Assembly: GCA_003552765.1 (NCBI GenBank)
Contig: PUOI01000096.1
Coordinates: forward strand, 1 to 7,365
Direction: 5' to 3'
DNA: 7,365 bases
Origin: Candidatus Hydrogenedentota bacterium
GTDB taxonomy: Bacteria > Hydrogenedentota > Hydrogenedentia > Hydrogenedentales > SLHB01
The translations under genes and the position numbers were made by a program. Positions within the stretch are counted from its first letter, which is position 1. Every line of letters begins with the position of its first letter. The notes beneath the pieces are model-generated. The model was not told the DNA's origin and did no database searches. It was given only the letters and a program-made list of their open reading frames with translations. Below are positions 1 through 4,869 of the stretch, one piece after another.

Positions 1-291
1 AGCGAGGATGGCATCGACTTCACCCGGCTATACGTCGACGAACCCTTCAAGAGCTACGGCCCGCCCGGAACATGGGATAGCTACGAAGTGGGCCACCCCT
101 TCTTCTTCCGCGACGAAGATGGCCAAGGCTACCTCTTTTACCAAGGCCGCGCCATCGCTGAGGATGACGGCGAAGGGGAGCCCACGCCGTCGAACGAATA
201 CTACCTGTCCATGGCGCCCGTCGTTTGGGAAGCCTGCCCCGATGGCGGCCCCGACCGGCCCAGGCTCGCGCCGGAACTGCTTGAACGCTAG
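1..291 (+). CDS. C-terminal fragment of a beta-propeller-type glycosidase (GH43-like), 5' truncated by the window edge
   Basis: The first reading frame is open from base 1 to a TAG at 289-291 and gives 96 residues. It begins SEDGIDFTRLYVDEP, the 'S-x-DG-x-x-F' phrase common in five-bladed beta-propeller glycosidases. Then comes GTWDSYEVGHPFFF followed by DEDGQGYLFYQG, which matches the usual blade pattern of a WDS turn, a conserved His-Pro and a D-x-D-G-x-x-Y-L-F-Y-Q-G strand. A further blade-like YYLSMAPVVWE follows near the C-terminus. These are family-level resemblances: no catalytic acid can be assigned because most of the protein lies outside the window, so the substrate (probably a plant or algal glycan) is unknown. 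The gene converges on the minus-strand peptidase gene that ends at 462. It is probably an ordinary chromosomal carbohydrate-use gene unrelated to the minus-strand block. Confidence 0.6.
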   Translation, partial: SEDGIDFTRLYVDEPFKSYGPPGTWDSYEVGHPFFFRDEDGQGYLFYQGRAIAEDDGEGEPTPSNEYYLSMAPVVWEACPDGGPDRPRLAPELLER

Positions 292-343
292 TCTACCAAG
301 ACACCAGGAGATTCTCTCATTGCCGGAGGATTACAACTGAGGC

Positions 344-363
344 TTTGCTCCAGCCAGAGCAAA
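344..363. terminator. Stem-loop between convergent genes (possible bidirectional terminator)
   Basis: TTTGCTC (344-350) and GAGCAAA (357-363) form a perfect 7-bp stem with a 6-nt loop. It lies 52 bp past the glycosidase stop and about 100 bp past the end of the convergent minus-strand peptidase gene. No T-tract follows on either strand, so it would be an imperfect intrinsic terminator. A second small inverted repeat (391-407) lies beside it. Confidence 0.35.
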
Positions 364-390
364 TCTCACCCTGGTTGGGAGAGTACTTGA

Positions 391-407
391 ACACCGACAG
401 GTGTCGG
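391..407. repeat. Overlapping small palindromes in the convergent intergenic gap
   Basis: CCGACA-GG-TGTCGG (394-407) and ACACC-GACA-GGTGT (391-404) are two alternative, mutually exclusive short hairpins sharing most bases. They lie between the 344-363 stem-loop and the end of the peptidase gene. They may add to termination between the convergent genes; nothing shows another function. No gene is seen in 292-461. Confidence 0.35.
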
Positions 408-461
408 CAGGCGATGGCCCATGCCAGAAGAAAGGGCCAGGGTTCCGGTCTGCACGCGCAA

Positions 462-1295
462 TCAACTGCGGCGCGCGGCTTGCACGTGCATCCAGTCGAA
501 ATTGGCGGTCCGGCCCAAGCTGACCCAGCCTTCATTCTCCCAGCATTCCCACCACTTGTCATACGCTGGCTGCGCAAAAACAGCGCGGTCCCGGCCCCAG
601 CGAAGCTGGTTGCGCTCGGGATCATAGTCGAGGGCGATACCCCAAGCGTGGGTTGACCAAGCGGTTCCACCGCGTTTGCGGCGTTTCTTGTAACAGCCGC
701 CGAAGCGGTCAAGGTGAAGCTGCTTTACGCCGTCGAGCCCGTAGTGGTCTAGCACGGCCGTGAGAACCCGTTGAAGAGAATCCGCGACTTTGGCGTGACA
801 CCGGATCCGGCGGGCTGTTTGCGCGAGATCCCACGACAGCCGATGAGGATAAGGCGCATCCACCAGGACCAGGTTCGCCTCGGTTCCGGGCGGGCCGTAG
901 AACTGCGTGAGGTCGGCCTCGCGCTCCATGGGCCAGCCGTTAGGGTTAGCTGTAGACGGCTCAATGTCCCGCCAGGCCGGAGGCAGCGAGCCTTCAGTCT
1001 CCAGGTGACGCAAGCTAGTGAAAGCGAAGTCGGTTTGCGGTCCCCAATACCCGTCCACCGGCCCCGTGTCAATCCCCGCGTCTAACGCAAGCAATTGAAT
1101 AAACGCCGTGACCTTGCGGCGTCGCGAGCCCTTCAGCACGGCTTCCGCGTGGGTCTGCGCGAGTTCTTGCTTACGGCGTTTCAGAGCCTTGTCCAGGGCA
1201 GCCTCCGTGACTGGCCCGAGAATCCCGTCCACCTGGTTCCCCTTAAGACCGGCGCCCCGCTGGGCAATCCGAATGGCTTCGGCCGGTATGCGCAT
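462..1295 (-). CDS. Endolysin-like M15 metallopeptidase with two N-terminal peptidoglycan-binding-type repeats
   Basis: A 277-residue protein predicted to cut peptide cross-links or stems of peptidoglycan. Residues 7-38 (containing QVDGILGPVTEAAL) and 64-95 (containing PVDGYWGPQTDFAF) are two PG_binding_1-like repeats with the family's V-D-G-x-x-G-P-x-T core. Residues about 165-277 are the peptidase: a basic stretch (YKKRRKRGG, 202-210), then STHAWGIALDYDPERN with the H-x6-D zinc pair His216/Asp223, then FDWMHVQ with Asp267 and the third ligand His270. D-x-x-H, not E-x-x-H, is the arrangement of phage L-alanyl-D-glutamate peptidases (M15C, Ply500 type), though D,D-carboxypeptidase activity cannot be excluded. 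No signal peptide or membrane segment is visible, so it is either released by another factor or by lysis. The start is supported by AAAGGAGA (complement of 1302-1309) seven bases upstream of the ATG. It follows gene C on the same strand after 339 bp, so it may have its own promoter. Confidence 0.85.
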   Translation of the reverse strand: MRIPAEAIRIAQRGAGLKGNQVDGILGPVTEAALDKALKRRKQELAQTHAEAVLKGSRRRKVTAFIQLLALDAGIDTGPVDGYWGPQTDFAFTSLRHLETEGSLPPAWRDIEPSTANPNGWPMEREADLTQFYGPPGTEANLVLVDAPYPHRLSWDLAQTARRIRCHAKVADSLQRVLTAVLDHYGLDGVKQLHLDRFGGCYKKRRKRGGTAWSTHAWGIALDYDPERNQLRWGRDRAVFAQPAYDKWWECWENEGWVSLGRTANFDWMHVQAARRS

Positions 1296-1634
1296 GAGGT
1301 GTCTCCTTTCGCGTGGCCGCTAACAGCCTTCCATTTCCACTCGAGGAATTCCTGCCTTGAAGATCCGGCGCCGCATACCCAGTGTTGGAACACGGCCCGG
1401 CGCGTGTGTTCTCTCCAGCGGGTGAAACCACCATCTATACGTTGCGTACATGCCAACCTACTGATTATCTCGTCCTTGTAACTTGCCTGGGAGCTTAGGG
1501 CTCGACGGCGCAATGCCGCCGAGCCCCGAAGAGACGGTATGAAACACTGTATCGCATGCCTTTTCCTCAACATCGTTTCATCGCCCCGCTCCGTTCCCGG
1601 CGCCCCGCTCCGCGCTATTCGGGACGGCGTCCGG
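1296..1634. other. Intergenic region between gene C and the M15 peptidase gene
   Basis: These 339 bases contain no convincing gene on either strand; the open frames here are GC-rich shadows without a ribosome binding site or recognisable sequence. They hold the strong stem-loop at 1498-1526, a wide inverted repeat (ATGAAAC 1539-1545 / GTTTCAT 1575-1581), and a short direct repeat of CGCCCCGCTCCG (1582-1593 and 1601-1612). No clear -35/-10 pair for the peptidase gene was found. The gap is large enough that the peptidase may be transcribed separately from A-B-C. Confidence 0.6.
1498..1526 (-). terminator. Strong GC stem-loop downstream of gene C (candidate operon terminator)
   Basis: GGGCTCGACGGC (1498-1509) pairs with GCCGCCGAGCCC (1515-1526) around a 5-nt loop: 11 of 12 pairs, with one A/C mismatch. 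It lies about 110 bp beyond the stop of gene C in the direction of minus-strand transcription. No U-tract follows on that strand. It could be a Rho-assisted or processing stem that separates A-B-C mRNA from the peptidase gene. Confidence 0.45.
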
Positions 1635-2135
1635 TTACTCGGGCTCGGCCACTTCATCCTGCAATTCCTTGCTCATCTTTTCGATGAGCGCCTCCATGTA
1701 GGTCTGCAGCAAGGCAGGGGCCGGCTTGCTGACGAGCTTGGTGCGCAGCAGACTTGATCCGTCTACGCTGTAACTGTACTTGCGGGAGTAGGAGGCGTTG
1801 ACTGACGCGGCGAACGGCCCCCATCCGGCCCGGGCGCTCACGCCAACCTTTGCCTCGGTCGTGGTGGCCATGGAGATGGCCATCTTCACCTCGATCACCG
1901 ACTCCTCAAACTCGTAGTACGCGGGATGGAAGCCCAGGGCCAGTAGCGAGAAGCTCTTGCTCTCAGAGGGATTGTCGATGCGGGGTAGTTCCACTTGGGT
2001 CTCGGCCATGAACTTTGCTACCCGGCTGCTGTTCTCGTCCAGGGCCGTTTGACCCTGGGCGATGCCCAGCGCGAGTTTGGTCACCATTTCGGGGAACGGA
2101 ACGTTGAGCAGTTCCTGTCCGACTTTCGCAGCCAT
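1635..2135 (-). CDS. Gene C: hypothetical protein, paralog of gene A (DUF2589-like architecture)
   Basis: A 166-residue soluble protein of unknown function. Residues 5-45 form a predicted amphipathic helix (VPFPEMVTKLALGIAQGQTA); 66-92 are alternating beta-type sequence with YEFEESVIEVKMAIS; 98-139 carry a glycine/serine/tyrosine-rich segment ending in NASYSRKYSYSV and LLRTKLVSKP; 140-160 are a C-terminal helix. The helix, 'E-V-x-V-K-M' strand and N-A-x-Y-S-R-x-Y-x-Y motif recur in gene A in the same order, so the two are homologous. The layout recalls DUF2589-type hypothetical proteins; that name is from memory and unverified. No signal peptide or transmembrane helix is seen. The start is supported by GGAAGG six bases upstream. 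It is the last gene of the close A-B-C cluster, 53 nt after B, with a stem-loop downstream. It may form hetero-oligomers with A and B, but this is inference. Confidence 0.75.
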   Translation of the reverse strand: MAAKVGQELLNVPFPEMVTKLALGIAQGQTALDENSSRVAKFMAETQVELPRIDNPSESKSFSLLALGFHPAYYEFEESVIEVKMAISMATTTEAKVGVSARAGWGPFAASVNASYSRKYSYSVDGSSLLRTKLVSKPAPALLQTYMEALIEKMSKELQDEVAEPE

Positions 2136-2188
2136 CTTGCACCTTCCTTTCTTTAATGAGATCTGTTAACAGCTATGGCAATGCCCGG

Positions 2189-2848
2189 TCACGTTCCGGG
2201 CTCGTCCTCGACGATTTCGATTCGGGTGGCGGGGCGGAGAGTGAAGCGCACCACGCTGGCGTTCTCCGGCGCCCCCTCCTGACCGCGCAACTGTACTAGT
2301 TGGACGCCCTGGGCCAGGTCCAGTCCCGCCTTCAGTTCGACTTCCATCCGTTCGATGACTACCCGCGGCTGGTCCCGCTCAGCCTCGGAAGGATGGAGCG
2401 CCCGCCAGTTCAGATCCGCCAGATCGTGCCGGAACTGCTCCAGGAGCGCGTTGACTTCCATGCGCGGGGAATCACCCTGCAGGTCTTCCAGGCGTGACTG
2501 CAGGTCATCGCGCTCGGCCATGATGTTGGTCAAATGTGACTGCAGGCCATCGCGCTCGGCCCTGATGCTGGTTAGGTCTGACTGTAGGCCATCACGCTCG
2601 GCTCTGATGCTGGCCAAGTCATCCTCCAGACCCTTCTTCCGGTGCTCGAAATCCGCCTGCAACCCCTCGTGTTCGCTACGTAGCGCTTCAAGTTCGCTGG
2701 ACACCTGGCCCAGGGAACGACGAGTCTCGTCCAGCATTTGCCGTTGGGCCGGGGTCAGCCGCGCACTGGTCTCTAGCTCCGTCAGGCGTTCCAGGTCTTT
2801 GCTGATCTCGCTATGGATGATGTCGAATCGCGGACTAGGCTGTGGCAT
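2189..2848 (-). CDS. Gene B: coiled-coil protein with a C-terminal trypco2-like beta domain
   Basis: A 219-residue soluble protein. Residues about 12-125 are a long charged coiled coil containing a 14-residue (two-heptad) tandem repeat, roughly AERDGLQSxLTxIR, three times at about 76-117. Residues 131-150 (ALLEQFRHDLADLNWRA) form a helix, followed by beta-rich sequence to residue 214: RVVIERMEVELKAGLDL, VQLVQLRG, then a polar turn and VVRFTLRPATRIEIV. The order 'I-x-x-L-R-x-E-L helix, hydrophobic F-x-V, V-E-L-E-L strand, R-V-x-L-x-L-x-P strand' resembles the trypco2 (trypsin-co-occurring) domain linked to bacterial conflict and signalling systems. This match is by eye and needs a profile search. 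The start has GGAGGAG six bases upstream of the ATG. It sits between paralogs A and C, suggesting a joint complex in which B supplies the oligomerising or scaffolding coiled coil. Confidence 0.75.
   Translation of the reverse strand: MPQPSPRFDIIHSEISKDLERLTELETSARLTPAQRQMLDETRRSLGQVSSELEALRSEHEGLQADFEHRKKGLEDDLASIRAERDGLQSDLTSIRAERDGLQSHLTNIMAERDDLQSRLEDLQGDSPRMEVNALLEQFRHDLADLNWRALHPSEAERDQPRVVIERMEVELKAGLDLAQGVQLVQLRGQEGAPENASVVRFTLRPATRIEIVEDEPGT
2496..2621 (-). repeat. Three tandem 42-bp repeats within gene B
   Basis: Units at 2496-2537, 2538-2579 and 2580-2621 each start GACTG on the plus strand and share the core CATCGCGCTCGGC with a few changes. The exact 42-bp period keeps the frame and encodes 14 residues, two coiled-coil heptads. 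This points to recent in-frame duplication that lengthened the coiled coil. A copy-number change here would alter rod length without a frameshift. Confidence 0.9.
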
Positions 2849-2872
2849 CGTTCACTCCTCCGGCCGGGGGGC

Positions 2873-3277
2873 TTAACTCGGCGTTTCCGAACCGGCTTCC
2901 GTTATATGCGCCGGGGGGATTGGGACGATCTTGAACCGTAGTTTGCTGGCCCCCTCGGCAACGTAGTTATAGGAACGGCTATACTTGGCGTTATAAGGGG
3001 CGAGCAGCACCCTTGGGCCTCGGGACGGAGCCTGCTCTTCACTCTCGTAATGCACCGCTACCTTCATCTCCACCTCAACCTCGGGCATGTGATACCAGGT
3101 CACTTGGTAACCGATTTGTTCCAGTTCGGGATGGTCCCGGGCGAGGTTCTTTTGGGTGTCGATGGCGGCCTGGTCGAGTTCCCGCTGGGCTTGGGCGACT
3201 CCCGCCGCCAGTTCCCGCACCAGCCTGGCCAAGGGACTTACGAGCACCACCGACCAATTGATATCCTTGTCTGGCAT
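2873..3277 (-). CDS. Gene A: hypothetical protein, first gene of the A-B-C operon and paralog of gene C
   Basis: A 134-residue soluble protein of unknown function. Residues 9-47 form an amphipathic helix (SPLARLVRELAAGVAQAQRE). Residues 56-78 hold beta sequence with WYHMPEVEVEMKVAVHYE. Residues 94-122 carry YNAKYSRSYNYVAEG and then SKLRFKIVPIPP, the block shared with gene C (13 of 23 aligned residues identical). The short proline/serine-rich tail is probably disordered. There is no signal peptide or membrane segment. The ATG at 3277 was chosen because GAGG lies six bases upstream; an in-frame GTG at 3289 would add MRKI but has no good ribosome binding site. The gene heads the close A-B-C cluster (24 nt before B) and is preceded by a 274-nt structured leader. 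Like C it resembles DUF2589-type proteins; the family name is unverified. Confidence 0.75.
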   Translation of the reverse strand: MPDKDINWSVVLVSPLARLVRELAAGVAQAQRELDQAAIDTQKNLARDHPELEQIGYQVTWYHMPEVEVEMKVAVHYESEEQAPSRGPRVLLAPYNAKYSRSYNYVAEGASKLRFKIVPIPPAHITEAGSETPS

Positions 3278-3304
3278 GATCTTCCTCACTTACTTCTCAG
3301 TTGC

Positions 3305-3316
3305 GGGACCGGTCCC
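3305..3316. promoter_or_regulatory. Perfect 12-bp palindrome just upstream of gene A
   Basis: GGGACCGGTCCC is self-complementary and lies 28 bp before the start codon of gene A. As DNA it could be a dimeric repressor operator. As RNA it cannot form a normal hairpin on its own because it has no loop. It abuts the left arm of the 10-bp inverted repeat at 3316-3379. Confidence 0.4.
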
Positions 3317-3379
3317 GGACGCGGCTTACGGCAACCGCCCGCGTTGGCGGACGCATCCGCTTGCGCCCCGCCGCGTCCG
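3316..3379 (-). promoter_or_regulatory. Structured leader of gene A (10-bp outer stem enclosing alternative hairpins)
   Basis: CGGACGCGGC (3316-3325) and GCCGCGTCCG (3370-3379) are perfect inverted repeats separated by 44 nt. Within the loop, CCGCC/GGCGG (3335-3339 / 3346-3350) and GCGGA/TCCGC (3347-3351 / 3356-3360) are two hairpins that overlap at 3347-3350 and so exclude each other. Such an arrangement could work as a switch or attenuator in the mRNA leader of A-B-C. High GC content alone gives some such pairing, so the assignment is tentative. Confidence 0.4.
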
Positions 3380-3419
3380 TGGGTTCTTCCCTTTTACTGG
3401 GGATCTTCGCGCCTGCATT

Positions 3420-3425
3420 ACTATA
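3420..3425 (-). promoter_or_regulatory. Candidate -10 element for the A-B-C operon
   Basis: On the minus strand these bases read TATAGT, one mismatch from TATAAT, about 140 bp upstream of gene A. The stretch at the correct spacing has no good -35 match to TTGACA. An activator or an alternative sigma may be used: an imperfect palindrome lies just upstream at 3449-3464. Transcription from here would include the structured leader. Confidence 0.3.
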
Positions 3426-3448
3426 GTCCTCTGAACACTACAATCGTA

Positions 3449-3464
3449 TGACACCTTGGTGACA
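3449..3464. promoter_or_regulatory. Imperfect palindrome upstream of the A-B-C promoter (operator or ECF-type -35 candidate)
   Basis: TGACACCTTGGTGACA is a 16-bp dyad with one central and one outer mismatch. On the minus strand it contains TGTCACC and GTGTCA, which resemble -35 elements of some ECF sigma groups. It lies about 88 bp beyond the sigma factor stop and 24 bp upstream of the candidate -10. It could be an activator site or part of a promoter read by the adjacent sigma factor. Confidence 0.35.
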
Positions 3465-3551
3465 GTTTTTCGGCGCCACGTTTGCCGGGCACAGCTAACC
3501 CATTGATGCACCGAAGGTTACGACGCTGACGATTTAGCGCAGCCATGGCGT

Positions 3552-4073
3552 TTAGCCGGTGTGCGTTTCCAAAAAATCCCGGACCGCCTTGAGACCGCGC
3601 TGTTCGTATTGCTGTACGGTGGGCTTTGAGAGGCAGAGATGCTCGGCGATTTCCCTGTGGCTGCGCCCTTCCCAAAAGCGCATGCGGAGCACGGTCCTGC
3701 ACCGCTGGGAGCGTAGGCTGGCCAAAGCCAAGGCGAGCGTTGCGGCCAATTCGTTATGGGAGCACTGGGCCAAGGGATTGGCGCCGGGGTTCAGGTCGGG
3801 CAAGGCCTCGAGCCACGTTGCCGGCCCTGGCAGTTCGCGGGCGCGCTGTTTGGCCTTCTGTTCCCAATGTTTCTTGAGAAGATTGGAGGCGATGCCTTGC
3901 AGATAGGCCATGAAATTGTCGGCGGCCACCCCATCTTCCCTGCGGCGCCCCCAAATCAGAAACGTTTCCTGGGCCAGGTCCTCGGCGGTGGAATGCGAGA
4001 CTCCGTTATTCACGAAACGCCTTAGAAGCGTCTCCCGCGCGGCGGTGTACGATGCGAAGCTGGCGCGGTCCAT
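3552..4073 (-). CDS. ECF-type RNA polymerase sigma-70 family factor
   Basis: A 173-residue protein with the two-domain layout and usual size of ECF sigma factors. Region 2 spans about residues 12-80, with AEDLAQETFLIWGRR (30-44) followed by FMAYLQGIASNLLKKHWEQK, the core-binding and -10-recognition part. Region 4 spans about 108-165: LRSQRCRTVLRMRFWEGRSH leads into the helix-turn-helix EIAEHLCLSKPTVQQYEQRG (141-160). The frame is open upstream to 4295, but the ATG at 4073 is preferred because GGAGG lies seven bases upstream and the added N-terminal sequence (CDDDATRPPSC..., RGRSCMCSSHP) looks non-coding. No anti-sigma factor is encoded nearby, so control may be transcriptional or by partner switching elsewhere. 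It is codirectional with A, 274 nt upstream, making A-B-C a plausible target. Confidence 0.9.
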   Translation of the reverse strand: MDRASFASYTAARETLLRRFVNNGVSHSTAEDLAQETFLIWGRRREDGVAADNFMAYLQGIASNLLKKHWEQKAKQRARELPGPATWLEALPDLNPGANPLAQCSHNELAATLALALASLRSQRCRTVLRMRFWEGRSHREIAEHLCLSKPTVQQYEQRGLKAVRDFLETHTG

Positions 4074-4360
4074 GAGAAGCCCTCCCACGTAGAGTTTCTC
4101 CGTCGAGGAGGCCGATCCTCCGGCGACGAGCGATATAAGACGAAACGCCTTGGTCCAGGGAAAACCGGGGCGTTCTACAAAGCCGCGCTTCTCAATTGTT
4201 CCGGCGGGGTGACTTGAACACATACAAGAGCGGCCGCGCGGGCGTAGCGCTGCATCGCATGATGGCGGTCTTGTCGCGTCATCGTCACACCTCATCCCAA
4301 ACGTTCAGCTGCACGCTCAGCTCCTACATGAACCGCGATTACCTTGCCAACCGTAACATC

Positions 4361-4440
4361 ACAAAAGAAAGATATTATTCCGCTGTAATTATATACTAAA
4401 ACAAAGTTTTTTATATTGATATTTTCTTGTGCGCAATAAC
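4361..4440. promoter_or_regulatory. AT-rich island with a consensus -10 on the minus strand
   Basis: This 80-bp stretch is strikingly AT-rich in otherwise GC-rich DNA. On the minus strand 4388-4393 reads TATAAT, a perfect -10, preceded by A/T runs that could act as an UP element; no clear -35 is seen. It would give the sigma factor mRNA a leader of about 310 nt. On the plus strand it contains TTTTTTATATTGATATT, which could also serve the divergent primase gene or bind a nucleoid protein. Confidence 0.35.
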
Positions 4441-4647
4441 TGGTAACTTGCAGTGTTCCCAGCGCGATCGCCCGGAGGGCTATTGTGTCTTTGCCCTTTC
4501 TGGGCGGTCAAGGCTCATCACTACACACAGTTCTTGTCCACCGCGTGATATTCATGCCAGCGTCCGAATTGCCCAACCCCACTGAACCGGAATGGACCCC
4601 GTTCTTTCGTGTTTAGGACAGGCTTGATCCCCCTTCCGGGACTTTCA

Positions 4648-4712
4648 CCGCGAATGGACGCCGCACCCGCGGAATTGCGCCGGTTCTCTGTGTCCTTTGC
4701 GCCTCTTTGGTT
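4648..4712. repeat. Decayed copy of a widespread intergenic repeat (CGCAGAGG / GGACACAGAG type)
   Basis: Read on the minus strand, 4684-4712 contains AACCAAAGAGGCGCAAAGG followed by ACACAGAGAA. Sequences of this type, short tandem variations on CGCAGAGGACGCAGAG, are common as intergenic repeats in many environmental bacteria. The plus-strand phrase CCGCGAATGGACGCC (4648-4662) has the same flavour. Open frames across it give the repeat-type translation SVSFAPLWF and are not genes. The identification rests on memory of such repeats. Confidence 0.4.
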
Positions 4713-4809
4713 CCCCCCCACCCCGTTCTCACGAAACCGAGGCATGGCCCGCATGTCCGGGGCGGAACACTTGGGGACAGTGTTTATGGGGGGATGTGTG
4801 TTTTGGTGA

Positions 4810-4835
4810 GCGCCGCGGCGCGGGGTCTGCGGCGC
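4810..4835 (+). promoter_or_regulatory. GC-rich palindrome/hairpin upstream of the primase-helicase gene
   Basis: GCGCCGCGGCGC (4810-4821) is a perfect 12-bp palindrome. Its first seven bases can alternatively pair with GCGGCGC at 4829-4835. It lies about 35 bp ahead of the primase-helicase start codon. It could be an operator or a leader hairpin that limits translation. Confidence 0.35.
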
Positions 4836-4869
4836 GTGTTTCCTACCATGGGGAGGCGAAGGACGGCAT

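Larger units (their letters stand above)
4074..4869. other. Long intergenic region between divergent sigma and primase-helicase genes
   Basis: No gene is supported in these 796 bp. Open frames here have no ribosome binding sites, and their translations are low-complexity or derive from a repeat. Contents, left to right: a short GGAGG/CCTCC hairpin near 4107-4121; an AT-rich island at 4361-4440; a nested hairpin at 4469-4506 (CGCCC/GGGCG outside AGGGC/GCCCT); a repeat relic around 4648-4712; and a GC-rich palindrome at 4810-4835 ahead of the primase gene. Confidence 0.6.

Noticed and set aside
8..340. 110-codon plus-strand frame at the window start
   Set aside because: It is out of frame with the glycosidase-like sequence and its product is Ser/Thr/Ala-rich with no recognisable motif.
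345..656. Plus-strand frame starting LQPEQISPWLGEYLN
   Set aside because: The first residues look protein-like, but it starts at TTG without a ribosome binding site and soon runs antisense to the M15 catalytic region.
2496..2621. CRISPR-like array
   Set aside because: The 42-bp units are contiguous without unique spacers and lie in frame inside gene B.
2355..2876. 173-codon plus-strand frame rich in Ser/Arg with repeats (SRSALMLV...)
   Set aside because: It is the antisense reading of the gene B coiled-coil repeats.
4398..4410. AAAAC-AAA-GTTTT hairpin in the AT-rich island as a terminator
   Set aside because: The five-pair stem is almost all A-T and would be too unstable to terminate transcription.
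4609..4809. 66-codon plus-strand frame
   Set aside because: Part of it is the typical translation of the GGACACAGAG-type repeat (SVSFAPLWF), and no ribosome binding site precedes it.
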